Origin: Gloeothece verrucosa PCC 7822 | GTDB lineage: Bacteria > Cyanobacteriota > Cyanobacteriia > Cyanobacteriales > Microcystaceae | Reading direction: 5' to 3' | Length of the DNA: 64,000 bases | Assembly: GCF_000147335.1 (NCBI RefSeq) | Contig: NC_014501.1 | Coordinates: forward strand, 5,696,501 to 5,760,500 | In this document: in pieces, positions 36,092 through 45,700 of the stretch | How positions within the stretch are numbered: the stretch's first letter is position 1 | Layout: the number at the start of each line of letters is the position of its first letter | The notes under the pieces: model-generated | The model's input: the letters and a program-made list of their open reading frames with translations, nothing else | What the model was told of the DNA's origin: nothing | Databases searched by the model: none | Position numbers and translations under genes: made by a program

Positions 36092-36370
36092 ATGCAATTT
36101 GAATGGGATGAAGCGAAAAATTTAGAAAATATTCGTAAACATCGAATAGACTTCGCGGATATTCCTGCCATGTTTGATGGTTCAATGCTCACTGAACTTG
36201 ACGAACGGACTAACTACGGCGAAGATCGGTGGATCAGCATCGGATTTTTACAAAATCTTGTAGTAGTCGTCGTCTGGACGGAAAGACAAAACAATATAAT
36301 TCGTATTATTTCTGCACGAAAAGCAAACCGATATGAACGTCAACGATTCGAAAAATACCTCACGTACTGA
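36092..36370 (+). CDS. brnT: BrnT family ribonuclease toxin
   Basis: BrnT is the RNase toxin of a type II module, with a RelE-like fold. The 92-residue protein starts with the family hallmark FEWDEAKNLENIRKHRIDFA and continues FDGSMLTELDERTNYGEDRW; it ends with IIRIISARKANRYERQRFEKY, which carries the conserved Arg and Tyr/Glu residues. It overlaps the BrnA gene by 38 bp, with toxin first, the usual BrnT-BrnA order. No strong ribosome-binding site is seen. Confidence 0.9.
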   Translation: MQFEWDEAKNLENIRKHRIDFADIPAMFDGSMLTELDERTNYGEDRWISIGFLQNLVVVVVWTERQNNIIRIISARKANRYERQRFEKYLTY

Positions 36371-36593
36371 TTGGGATGCACTTGAAGCAATGACTGATGA
36401 GGAGATTGATTACTCTGATATTGCGCCCTTAACTGATGAATTTTTTGAAAATGCTACATTGACAATACCGGCTAATAAAAGTAGCAATTTAATTGAACTA
36501 GACTCTGATGTACTTGCATGGTTTCAAGCGCAAGGAAAAGAATATAAAACTATGATTAACTCAGTTTTGCGACGTTATATACATGAAAGATAA
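36333..36593 (+). CDS. brnA: BrnA family antitoxin
   Basis: BrnA binds BrnT and represses the operon through a C-terminal ribbon-helix-helix domain. The start RTDWDALEAMTDEEIDYSD and the C-terminus LDSDVLAWFQAQGKEYKTMI followed by NSVLRRYI are characteristic. The 86-residue protein begins within brnT and in a different frame, giving a 38-bp overlap. Autoregulation is expected from the family. Confidence 0.9.
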   Translation: MNVNDSKNTSRTDWDALEAMTDEEIDYSDIAPLTDEFFENATLTIPANKSSNLIELDSDVLAWFQAQGKEYKTMINSVLRRYIHER

Positions 36594-36896
36594 AAATTAT
36601 TCATAAAAGTAAGTAGCATCAAGCTAGAAAATATGAACAATAACGTAGGGTGGGTTTCATAAGCTACCTTCTTACCAATATGTATTATTAATGTAGCACA
36701 TTTGAGATTGATGTAGCGGCTAAAAAAGACGTTATTTTGCTATTTTCTGCAATACTCATTAATATGAATTTTAGTAACAAATTATTGTATAAAATAAATT
36801 GTTGTGCATATAGTTCAACAAGAATAAAGATTGTACTCCCCTCTCCTTGTAGGAGAGGGGTTGGGGGAGAGGTCATCGAGATCAGGAGTTTTTCTA
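36594..36896. other. 303-bp intergenic region with a strong hairpin
   Basis: AT-rich spacer. At 36838-36860 CCCCTCTCCT and AGGAGAGGGG form a perfect ten-base stem with a three-base loop, followed by TTGGGGGAGAGG. This type of repeat is frequent in cyanobacterial spacers. No T-run follows, so I call it a repeat rather than a terminator. The open frame running through it into 36897 is not coding. Confidence 0.6.
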
Positions 36897-37088
36897 ATGG
36901 CTAACCTCAAAGAAATGACAAGATCTGAATTAAAAAAATACCTGTCAGATAACAGAAATGATAATGAAGCATTTAGTCAAGGCATGGGAGAACTATTAAG
37001 CCGCAACCGTAACACAAAACGTTATCCTGCCAATATATCCCCTGAAGAAATAGGAAAAATCATTCAAGAAAAAATCCAGCAAAAATAG
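36897..37088 (+). CDS. Small hypothetical protein (DUF6887-like)
   Basis: 63 residues, starting MANLKEMTRSELKKYLSDNR, with an acidic middle and the basic end IQEKIQQK. The MTRSELKKYL...NDNEAF pattern resembles the short cyanobacterial DUF6887 proteins (from memory). The ATG at 36897 is set by AGGAG at 36884-36888; the longer frame begins inside a palindromic repeat. Function unknown. A toxin-antitoxin connection is possible because BrnTA is close, but nothing else supports it. Confidence 0.6.
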   Translation: MANLKEMTRSELKKYLSDNRNDNEAFSQGMGELLSRNRNTKRYPANISPEEIGKIIQEKIQQK

Positions 37089-37096
37089 CTAGGTAA

Positions 37097-37151
37097 AGTG
37101 GACACAAGAGAGGTTAAAACCTGAGCTTAAAATTAACCTACCGTGCCCACT
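37097..37151. repeat. Small palindromic element with AGTGGNCAC ends, copy 3
   Basis: AGTGGACAC (37097-37105) is an inverted match, with one mismatch, to GTGCCCACT (37143-37151), and inside it AGGTTAA (37111-37117) pairs exactly with TTAACCT (37133-37139). It lies between the convergent small gene and the VIT-VWA gene. Confidence 0.6.
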
Positions 37152-37184
37152 CTAAAAACTCTTTGCGGCTTTGCGCGAAAAACT

Positions 37185-39575
37185 CTACACAGAAACTTGT
37201 ATTACCAAACAAACATGAGCCACAACAGACTTAGCCGCTCGCCAACGGAGCAAAGCTCGGCGAATAGCCCCAACAACCTTCTTATCTGGTAAAGAAGATA
37301 ACGTCTCATCAACAACAAGCCGCCTCACCCGTCCCTCATCGACATCGAATTCAAAAACCACATCCCCAGTCGCTCCCACAAGTAACTGCACAGACTCCAA
37401 ATGTTGAGTCAATAGAGCAATAGCACTCGCATCAAGTCCAGTCACTTTAACTATCTTAAGCTTGTAAAAATTCGGACTAGAGGGCGACAGGCTCTCAGAA
37501 CGCTGTAGATAATATTGAATAGGCTCGATGATCTTATCAATCTCATCATTAGAAGGGACTCCAGGAGGCATAGGAGCAGCCGCAGGAGGAGGTACAGAAA
37601 AATCTGATAAATAACTACTAACAGGTGCTATTCTTTCTGCCATTTTAGGAGCAGGTTCGATGCTCCTCAACACCTGTGCTTGAGCAACACCGCCAAAAAT
37701 CCCCTCATAACTAATTCCGTCGGGCATTTCCACAGGAACTTGAACCGACACAGAGGCCTCTTGAGGGTTAACCCGTACATCATCGCTAACGGCAACAAAA
37801 GCTGTATATTGAGACAAAAGTTGATACTTCAAAGCCGTATCAATCACCGCCTCTACTCCGGCTTTCGTGTCACCCTGCACCATTTGATTCATCAATGCTT
37901 TGATGCGAGAACGTCCCCAAAGTTGAGCAATAGCCGGATTTCCTGTCTCTTGAAAGTTCAACTCAAAAGTCTGTTGATAACCCGTACCACCCGCCGCTAT
38001 GCCAGAGACTTGTAATTTTCCCGCCAAGCGAGCGCTCTTACGTCCAAACAGCACTAAAGGTTGTTCTGCAAACAAATCTGGTAATACAGAAGGATAAATA
38101 ACCGGAGATTCACCTTCCCCTAGCCATTGCCATTGAATATTCGTTAAAACCGGATTATTAATCTGACGGAAAAATTGCTCTACCACCTGATTAACCGGTT
38201 CATCGTGGCGTATAATGCGAGCAAGACCCCGTCCTATCTCAGCAATGCGGTTAAGTAGAAAACGATTAACCGAACTTCCAGCACCAAAACTATAGAGACG
38301 GTTTCCCGGCTTCAAATGCTGTTGCACTTCGGCTAAAATTTGATTTTCATTGCCAATATACCCATCCGTTAACAGTACAATACTCCGCAAACGCCCCGCA
38401 TCTGTTATCGGAAAATTTAAAACCGCACGAATACCCCGCATTAATTCCGTTCCACCCCCTGCCGTTAAGCGATTGATATAATTGAGGGCCAAAGACCGAT
38501 TTTGAGATGTATTCGCCAGAGGCACCGGTGAAAGTTGTTGAGTGGTATCGGAAAAATCGATAATGCTAAAGGTATCATCCGGATTAAGTCCATTGATGAA
38601 ATGCCGCATCAACTCCTGACACTGAGCTAAAGGAGCGCCCATTTGAGAGCCAGAAGTATCTATCAAAAACACCACATCTTTAGGCACAATTTGACTCGGT
38701 TGATATTTAATAGCCGGAATAAGATACAGGGCAAAATGTCCGCCTCGCTCATCTCCTTGAGTTAAAACAGCCGCTTCTGTGCGATCACCTGCCACCTGAT
38801 AACGCAAAATAAAGTCTTTATTAGGAATCGTATCGCCGCCAGCTAATTTTACCTGTTTAATCCGTTCCTTTGACTCAATCTGAATTTGATGAGAAGGTGA
38901 GCTAATAGCCGCAATTTCTACCCCTGCATCAATTTCTAGCGTCACATTAATATCATGTCTAGAGCGGGTTCCGGGGGGAACGATAGGCGCATTCAAGCGC
39001 GAAGCATCCGGCACGAGATCAGTATCTTGATTTTGAGTCATGGGGGAGGGGGCTGAACCCTTACCGGTGGGGCTTTCTTCGATGGTTATACCCGGAATGT
39101 AACGCGGTCCGACAACCATCGGAAAGACAAACTCATAATTACCGCCCTCAAAATTTAGGCTATCGGTATAACGGATGATGACATCTATTTGTTCACCAGG
39201 TTTGATATTAGCAAGAGACTGAGTAAAGATATTATCTCGTTCTTGTTCGAGTAAGCCGGCTGTTCGTCCTTGTTGTTTCGCTTGTTCATAGATGGCTTTT
39301 GCTTCTTGACGTTTTTTGATGCTGCCTTGTATGGTGCGTTCACCGATGCGAATCAGCATATCATCTACAGCCGCTTCATCCGGTAAAGGGAAAATATAAG
39401 CGGCTTCTAGAGTAGTTGTAAAGGGATTTTCAAAACTTTGAGTAACTTCTACTCGCCCAATATTACCAGCAATTTTAGCCTCTACTTCAGTGTGTTTGAG
39501 GGGAAAAGCAATTTGCTGACCTTCAGGAGTCTGGACATATAAACCGGCGGGTTGGCGTTCAAGGGTTTGAGTCAT
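37185..39575 (-). CDS. VIT and VWA domain protein
   Basis: A 796-residue protein related to inter-alpha-trypsin-inhibitor heavy chains. The VIT domain is at about residues 10-150 (VTQSFENPFTTTLEAAYIFP; AIYEQAKQQGRTAGLLEQER). The VWA domain starts near 297 with VVFLIDTSGSQMGAP, an intact MIDAS motif, and has LLTDGYIGNE near 402. A proline-rich linker (VPPPAAAPMPPGVPSNDE) precedes a C-terminal domain of about 120 residues resembling a TonB-like fold (RVRRLVVDETLSSLPDKKVV). No signal peptide is seen. A TAGGAGCG sits before the ATG. Function in cyanobacteria is unknown. Confidence 0.85.
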   Translation of the reverse strand: MTQTLERQPAGLYVQTPEGQQIAFPLKHTEVEAKIAGNIGRVEVTQSFENPFTTTLEAAYIFPLPDEAAVDDMLIRIGERTIQGSIKKRQEAKAIYEQAKQQGRTAGLLEQERDNIFTQSLANIKPGEQIDVIIRYTDSLNFEGGNYEFVFPMVVGPRYIPGITIEESPTGKGSAPSPMTQNQDTDLVPDASRLNAPIVPPGTRSRHDINVTLEIDAGVEIAAISSPSHQIQIESKERIKQVKLAGGDTIPNKDFILRYQVAGDRTEAAVLTQGDERGGHFALYLIPAIKYQPSQIVPKDVVFLIDTSGSQMGAPLAQCQELMRHFINGLNPDDTFSIIDFSDTTQQLSPVPLANTSQNRSLALNYINRLTAGGGTELMRGIRAVLNFPITDAGRLRSIVLLTDGYIGNENQILAEVQQHLKPGNRLYSFGAGSSVNRFLLNRIAEIGRGLARIIRHDEPVNQVVEQFFRQINNPVLTNIQWQWLGEGESPVIYPSVLPDLFAEQPLVLFGRKSARLAGKLQVSGIAAGGTGYQQTFELNFQETGNPAIAQLWGRSRIKALMNQMVQGDTKAGVEAVIDTALKYQLLSQYTAFVAVSDDVRVNPQEASVSVQVPVEMPDGISYEGIFGGVAQAQVLRSIEPAPKMAERIAPVSSYLSDFSVPPPAAAPMPPGVPSNDEIDKIIEPIQYYLQRSESLSPSSPNFYKLKIVKVTGLDASAIALLTQHLESVQLLVGATGDVVFEFDVDEGRVRRLVVDETLSSLPDKKVVGAIRRALLRWRAAKSVVAHVCLVIQVSV

Positions 39576-40043
39576 AATACACGCTCCTATATGCTTATTT
39601 ATCTTCTTGTCTTCAGTGTAGGGGCGTTACCGGGTCAAGAATGCTCAGTTTTGTGTTCAGGAGCGGCTCAGTATATATCGGTAGGGTGGGCTAATTCTGC
39701 AATTAGCCTTAAATAATGTGGCAGAGGCTCAAATTGCTGCTAATGGTGACATACATTTAGCCGCCCATCAGCACACTATTCAACAAATCCTGTCTCAACA
39801 ATCAAATTTAGATGTTCCTGCGTTATTAAAAATGATAGATGATTTGGGCTTTAAGCTTTCTGTCACTCCTAAAAACCATCTTTAGTTAGATCATCTCCAC
39901 AAAAAAGAAGATTAATTGTTTTAATTTTCTCTGAACATCTAACCCGGGTTAGGGGGAATTTTTCCGAATTTTAGTCAATATGTAAAGTATTAAAGCTGTT
40001 TTAGGCTTAATACTTTAAGGATTGAATTAGAGGAAAACTCAAC
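39576..40043. other. Intergenic region holding a gene remnant
   Basis: 468 bp between the divergent VIT-VWA and hemerythrin genes. It contains a GGTAGGGTGGGC piece of an AGGTGGGCAC-type repeat near 39680 and the coding remnant at 39685-39885. The hemerythrin gene's ribosome-binding site (AGAGGAAA) is at 40029-40036. Confidence 0.5.
39685..39885 (+). pseudogene. Remnant of an antitoxin-like (HigA/XRE type) gene
   Basis: A frame open from 39685 to a TAG at 39883-39885 translates as LALNNVAEAQIAANGDIHLA and, after AHQHTIQQILSQQSN, ends VPALLKMIDDLGFKLSVTPK. The pattern of an AL-x-NVA start and a closing LLKMIDDLGFKLSV resembles the C-terminal helix-turn-helix half of small addiction-module antidote proteins. 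No ATG or ribosome-binding site is present; a GTG at 39718 is the only late start. It is therefore most likely a 5'-deleted relic. The family assignment is from pattern only. Confidence 0.4.
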
Positions 40044-41090
40044 ATGGTAACAACTTTAGAAAATAAAAACCGACAAGCAATCGCTGAAAGATTAGCGGAC
40101 GTTAAAGCCTTTCAAAATTTAATTATCTCCAATGAGCAAAAACTGCTCGAGACTTGTCAAGATCAAGATCTCCGTGAACGTCTCCAGAATATGCTCTCTG
40201 ATGACCAAAAAAACTTAGGCATTATCGACACAGTAATTGTTCAGTACGGCGTTCAATCTGAGCCTAATCCTGCTAGTCAAAAAATCATCGAGCAGTATGA
40301 GCAATTGATGTCGAGCAATGACATAAGTTTATACCAAAAATTCATTCAGCTTGAAACCCTTAAACATGGTCAATGTATGAGTGGAATTGTTATTCACAAA
40401 GCCGCTCAAAAAGTTGGGGCTGATATTGAAGTGGCCCTTGGCCCTCTAAATACCGTCAATTTTGAAAATCGCGCTCACCAAGAACAGCTTAAAGGTATTC
40501 TCGAACAAGTAGGTGTCCGCGAAATGACCGGCCAAGATGCTGATCAAGGACTCTGGGCACGGGTGCAAGATGCTGTTGCCGCTTTATCTGGTGTGGCCGG
40601 TAGCGTCATGACTCAAAATACCGATAAACAAGATATGAACATCCAGACTCTTATTCGGCTGGATCATAACAAGGTAAATACTATTTTTACTGAAATCGGA
40701 GCTACCAAAGACCCTCAAAAACTTCAAGAGTATTTCGGGCAACTGTACAAAGATTTACTAGCACACGCTCAAGCTGAAGAAGAAGAGGTTTACCCCAATG
40801 TTCGCTCATTCTATGGTGATAACGACACGCAAGAGCTTTATGATGAGCAAGCACAAATGAAGCAAATGCTCGATGAAATTAAAGCTATTGATCCGACTAA
40901 TGCTGATCAGTTCAGATCAAAAATTAAAGACTTAATGGATGTAGTCGGCGATCACGTTCGTCAGGAAGAAAGCACGTTATTTATGGCCATTGATAGAAAT
41001 TGTTCTGATGAACAAAAAGAGCAAATGGCAACTCGTTTTAAAGCGGCTAAGAGCAAAATTCAACAAGGCATGGCAGAGTCCGTCAAGTAA
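40044..41090 (+). CDS. Hemerythrin HHE-domain protein
   Basis: The C-terminal half (about residues 205-330) is a hemerythrin four-helix bundle with spaced ligands: RLDHNKVNTIF, LLAHAQAEEEEVYP and VVGDHVRQEESTLF, giving the H...HxxxE...HxxxE pattern for a di-iron site. The N-terminal 190 residues are a second helical region (for example FQNLIISNEQKLLETCQDQD; ETLKHGQCMSGIVIHKAAQK) that may be a degenerate ferritin-like bundle. It binds O2, NO or iron by family. GAGGAAAA precedes the ATG, and a strong terminator follows at 41136. Confidence 0.85.
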   Translation: MVTTLENKNRQAIAERLADVKAFQNLIISNEQKLLETCQDQDLRERLQNMLSDDQKNLGIIDTVIVQYGVQSEPNPASQKIIEQYEQLMSSNDISLYQKFIQLETLKHGQCMSGIVIHKAAQKVGADIEVALGPLNTVNFENRAHQEQLKGILEQVGVREMTGQDADQGLWARVQDAVAALSGVAGSVMTQNTDKQDMNIQTLIRLDHNKVNTIFTEIGATKDPQKLQEYFGQLYKDLLAHAQAEEEEVYPNVRSFYGDNDTQELYDEQAQMKQMLDEIKAIDPTNADQFRSKIKDLMDVVGDHVRQEESTLFMAIDRNCSDEQKEQMATRFKAAKSKIQQGMAESVK

Positions 41091-41135
41091 TTTATTGACT
41101 TCTTGATCATGCTATTAATTTTCCCCTAACTTTAG

Positions 41136-41171
41136 CCCCCCAAGTTGACGCTCTTGTTGGGGGGATTTTTA
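41136..41171 (+). terminator. Rho-independent terminator of the hemerythrin gene
   Basis: CCCCCCAA at 41136-41143 pairs perfectly with TTGGGGGG at 41157-41164, followed by ATTTTTAA. It is 45 bp after the stop. Confidence 0.85.
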
Positions 41172-41249
41172 ATGTACAGTGTAAATTTACTGTGCCCACC
41201 TGATGCTAGTTGAGCCACAATAAATATAATCGGCTATCTCAACAAATCT

Positions 41250-42731
41250 ATGGCGAATTCCCTACGAGCATCAACACAAGGACTGGAAATCGTAGATAGA
41301 GCAAGGCAACGTCGGGGTTGGACGAAAACTAGCACGGCTCGATGGTGGCAAGATGCCCATACTTCTAGGGCCACTCTGCGCCGCTTCTGGCAGGGTGAGC
41401 GTATTCAACAAGATATTTTTATTGCTATTTGTCAGGCAGTGGGAATTAGTAATTGGCAAGCGATCACAGCCGCTAATGAGGTTCCAGACTCTCCTACTCC
41501 TCGTTTTCATTGGGATGAAGCCCCAGATCTCGAAAATTTTTACGGGCGACATGAGGAATTAGATCAATTAGAACAGTGGATTATCAATGATCGCTGTAAA
41601 TTAGTCGTTATTGTTGGACTTGCCGGTATTGGCAAAACTTCACTAGCACTGGCTTTAAGCGATCATATTCAACAAAAATTCGAAAAAATCATCTGGAAAT
41701 CCCTTCAAACTCCACGCCCCTTGATTAGTCTATTGGATAGCCTTCTAAACACCTTGGATAACCCAACTGCCGCTCAGATTGAACAGGGCATCATTCAACT
41801 CCTAGATTATTTGCAAAAACATCGCTGTTTGTTGATTTTAGATGGATGGGAAACCACGCTAGAGGCAGAACAGAAACCAACTTATCATCAATTCTTACAA
41901 CGTTTAAGCCATGCTCGTCACCAAAGTTGCTTATTAATCACTAGCCGCGAGAAACCATCTGTCATTGAAATTGAGACAAAAGCACGCTGTTTGAGTTTAA
42001 AAGGATTACAAGCAGCAGATGCTTTAATGTTACTAAAAGCCGCAGGATTTAACGGTCAAGAACTAGGATTATCTGCCTTAATTAAAATTTACCGAGGTAA
42101 TCCCTTAGCCCTGAAAATGGTTACTCCTTTGATTCAATCTCTTTTTGGGGGAAATGTGAGTGCATTTCTCAGTCAAAATACCTGGGTTGTTGGGGAGCTA
42201 TTACGAAACATTTTTCAGCAACAATTTGAGCGGCTTTCTTGCTTAGAGCGTGATCTTCTTTACTGGTTAGCTATCTGGCAAGAGCCGGTTTCCTTGTGCC
42301 GCCTGCAATCTTATTTACTACCATCTACTGATCCCTGTGAAGTTTTAGAAGCCATTGTGGCGTTAGAAAGGCGATCACTATTAGAAAAATGGTGGAGTGA
42401 TGAGCAACCCTCTTTTACCCTACAACCGTTACTTATGAAGATAGTCAAAGATAAATTGGTTGAGCAAGCCGCCGCCGAAATTTCTCAGGTTTTACAAACT
42501 AATGATCTTCGTTATTTTAACGTGTTAAGAACTCATTGCTTATTACGTCCGGGTACTGATGTATTTGTTGGGGATTACCTGTTAAGTCGACTTCGGGAGC
42601 AATTGTGGCGAGTATATGGGCCAGAACTTCAACAAATTCTCGAACGACTTTTAGGGCAATTGCAAGGAAAAAAACCGTTATTAATTGGTTATATTGCTTG
42701 TAATTTAGTTTTTATTAGCAAACAATTCTAG
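41250..42731 (+). CDS. Truncated STAND (NB-ARC) ATPase lacking its C-terminal sensor
   Basis: STAND ATPases are signal-triggered switches in which an effector, an NB-ARC motor and a repeat sensor share one chain. The N-terminal domain (residues 1-75, RRGWTKTSTARWWQDAHTSR) is the small domain common to many cyanobacterial WD40 STAND proteins. The NB-ARC part has VVIVGLAGIGKTSLALAL (Walker A, about 117-134), RCLLILDGWE (Walker B, about 193), LLITSREKPS and GNPLALKMV. At residue 487 the chain leaves the family pattern (GYIACNLVFISKQF) and stops, just where relatives continue into WD40 or pentapeptide repeats. It may be non-functional or act with a sensor in trans. Confidence 0.82.
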   Translation: MANSLRASTQGLEIVDRARQRRGWTKTSTARWWQDAHTSRATLRRFWQGERIQQDIFIAICQAVGISNWQAITAANEVPDSPTPRFHWDEAPDLENFYGRHEELDQLEQWIINDRCKLVVIVGLAGIGKTSLALALSDHIQQKFEKIIWKSLQTPRPLISLLDSLLNTLDNPTAAQIEQGIIQLLDYLQKHRCLLILDGWETTLEAEQKPTYHQFLQRLSHARHQSCLLITSREKPSVIEIETKARCLSLKGLQAADALMLLKAAGFNGQELGLSALIKIYRGNPLALKMVTPLIQSLFGGNVSAFLSQNTWVVGELLRNIFQQQFERLSCLERDLLYWLAIWQEPVSLCRLQSYLLPSTDPCEVLEAIVALERRSLLEKWWSDEQPSFTLQPLLMKIVKDKLVEQAAAEISQVLQTNDLRYFNVLRTHCLLRPGTDVFVGDYLLSRLREQLWRVYGPELQQILERLLGQLQGKKPLLIGYIACNLVFISKQF

Positions 42732-42765
42732 ATAAGTAGTCGTGTTCTGTCTGGTTTTTCTTTTA

Positions 42766-45700
42766 TCATTGCTCATCTTCAATGTTTATTAACTCTAATA
42801 TTTCATCAAAAGCTAATTTATTTAGCATGGATGTTAGAGTTTTAACCAACAGAGAATCCTGTTGAGGAATTTGGGTAATTAATTGATCAATTCGTTTTTC
42901 TCTGGCACTGAGTACAGCACTTTGTAGGGTTTTTCTCCATTCAGCAGGCATTTTTTGAATTTCTGATCTTAAATTCTCGAGACGAGAAGAATCGCTAACT
43001 CCAATGGCATCAGACTGTTGATAATGGTAACGAACGCCTAAATGTTCAGCTATCTTGTCAAAAATTTTTTCTTTTCGGAAAGGTTTAGCGACAAAATCAT
43101 CGCAGCCGGCCTTGACAACTGTCATCTTATGTGTATCTAACACACTGGCTGTGAGAGCAATAATTTTAGTTGGTCGTTGATTTTGACTGGGGTGCGGAAC
43201 GAGTTCCGCACTGAGTGACTCTTTTTCTCGAATTTGTCGAGTCGCTTGATACCCATCTAGAACCGGCATTCGCATATCCATCCAAATTAAATTCGGATGC
43301 CAACTTTCCCAAATTTCCACAGCTTGTTGTCCATTTTCAGCTTCACGAACTTGAAAACCCAGAGGAGATAAAAGATTAACTAACATCAGACGACTTTCCC
43401 ATTTATCGTCAGCTACTAGGATGCGATAGGGCGGTTGTGATGGGGCAAGACCTATAATTTGATGAGTTTGATTCGGTTTTGAAACTCGGGTAGATTCGCT
43501 GTGAGTAACCGGAATCTCAAAACTAAAAGTTGAGCCTTTATGGAGTGTACTATTGACAGAAATATTTCCGCCCATTAATTCTACAAATTTTTGACTGATA
43601 GGTAAGCCTAAACCCGTGCCTTCTTGAGATTTTCTGCCGCTTACCGTTTGAACAAACGCTTGAAATAAAATATCGAGTTCTTCAGTCCCAATCCCGGGGC
43701 CAGTATCTTCCACTTCAAAAAGAATAGCTTGGGAATTTTCTGGCGAGACTCGAACTCGTAACATGACGCTACCGGTTTCAGTAAATTTTATTCCATTCCC
43801 AATCAAATTAATTAACACCTGACGAAGTTTACTTTCATCGGTTTTGATATATTGGGGAACGTCTGGATCACAGTGAAAAATGAGTTGTAAATTTTTCGAT
43901 TGAGCTTTTAATTGAAACATTTCTTCTAAAATATTTAAAAGGCGGTACAAATCAAAATCATTTTCATTTAAAGTAATTCTACCGGCCTCAATTTTGGACA
44001 TTTCTAGCACATCATTGAGCAGACTAAGTAAATGTTCTCCAGAGCGCCCAATAATTCCCACAAAGTCCTGTTGTTTTTGATTTAAAGATGAATCACGGGC
44101 TAGAAGTTGAGTAAAGCCTAAAATAGCATTAAGAGGCGTTCGCAATTCATGACTCATATTAGCCAGGAATTCGCTTTTGGCTTGGTTAGCCGCATCAGCC
44201 CTTTCTTTGGCTTTTTTGAGTTCTTCAATGAGTTCAGCTTGCTGTAGGGCCACGCCTAACTGATCTCCGACTCGAGTTAATAAAGAAATCTCTGAGTCTT
44301 CCCAGTGACGAGGGACTCGATTTTGGTAAGCGCCTAATAACCCCCAAAGTTTTTCCCCAACAAAAACCGGGGCCACAAGATAGGCTCGGATTTCAAAAAT
44401 TTTTAAAAGTTCCAGATGACAGGCACTAAGCTTCTTTTGATCAATATCATCAACGGCGAAGGTTTCATGATTATGGTAGCGGCTGGCTTGGGTATCTTGG
44501 AAATAGGTATCTCGCCAGACGGTTTTTGTGTTGCCCACAATTAAAGGAATCCAACCTTCTGCAAGGGATTCATAGACAAATTCTCCATTCCAGTCAGGAA
44601 AGAAACGATAAACAACTACCCGATCACAGTTAAAAATTTGTCGAAGTTCCTGAGTGGTGGATTCAAAAATTGTATCAATATCTAAAGTTTGACGAACTCT
44701 TTCGATCACTCGGGCTAAAGTACGCTCTTGTTGAGCTACTTGTGCCTGTTGTTCTTTTTGAAGCTCTACTTGGGCTAAAGCGATTTGAAGCTCTGTGGAG
44801 CGATTTTGTGCCTGAACTAATAATTCTGCCTGTTGTAAGGCAACCCCTAATTGAATGGCTATTTTGCGGACAAATTCTATTTCTTGTGGCTGCCAAGAGC
44901 GTGCTGTTGAACAATGATGAATACACAGTAACCCCCAAAGTTCATTCCCTTTGAGTAAGGGTAAAACGAGATTCGCTTTGACTTGAAACTCGGCGAGAAT
45001 CTCTAGGTGACAATCACTCAAACCCGCTTGCTCAATGTCAGGGATGGCTAAAACGTAACCTTCTTGATAATAATTGGCATGATGTTCTCCAAAACAGCGA
45101 TCCTGGATTTTTTTGGCTAAAACAGAACTATAAGGAAAGATCACATCTTCTGAGACAAATTCTCCCTCTTGGTAGCCGGAACTAGCATAAAATTGAAAGA
45201 TTCCCACACGATCGGCTCCGAGGAGATGACGAATCTCGCGAGTGGCTGTCTGGAAAATGGTAGCCAGTTCTAGGGAGTTACGAATTTTGTCAATGACTTC
45301 AGCTAAAGCTTTTTCTTGTTGAGCTTCTTGGGCTAACTCCCTTGCCCGTTTTTGTAATTCTGTATCGAGGGTCGTTTGTAGGAGTGCAGAGCGTTGTTGG
45401 GTTTGGGCGAGTAATTCGGCTTGTTGAATCGCTACGCCTAATTGTGCCGCAATTTGAACCAAAAAATTAATTTCCGTCTCTTCCCAATGACGAAGGCCTG
45501 AATTTTGATAAGTGGCGAGTAATCCCCATAACTTTTCCCCTTCATAAATAGCGACGATTACATAAGCTTTTGCCTGACAGATTTCTAAGATCTTAATGTA
45601 GCATTCAGAAAAACCGGCGTTATAAATATCATTACACACTCTAAACAAATCATTTTGGCTGAAGCCCCCAGAAGTGTTTTTTAAATAAGTATCTGTCAGT

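Noticed and set aside
36831..36896. Upstream extension of the 63-aa gene
   Set aside because: It runs through a perfect palindromic repeat; AGGAG before 36897 marks the real start.
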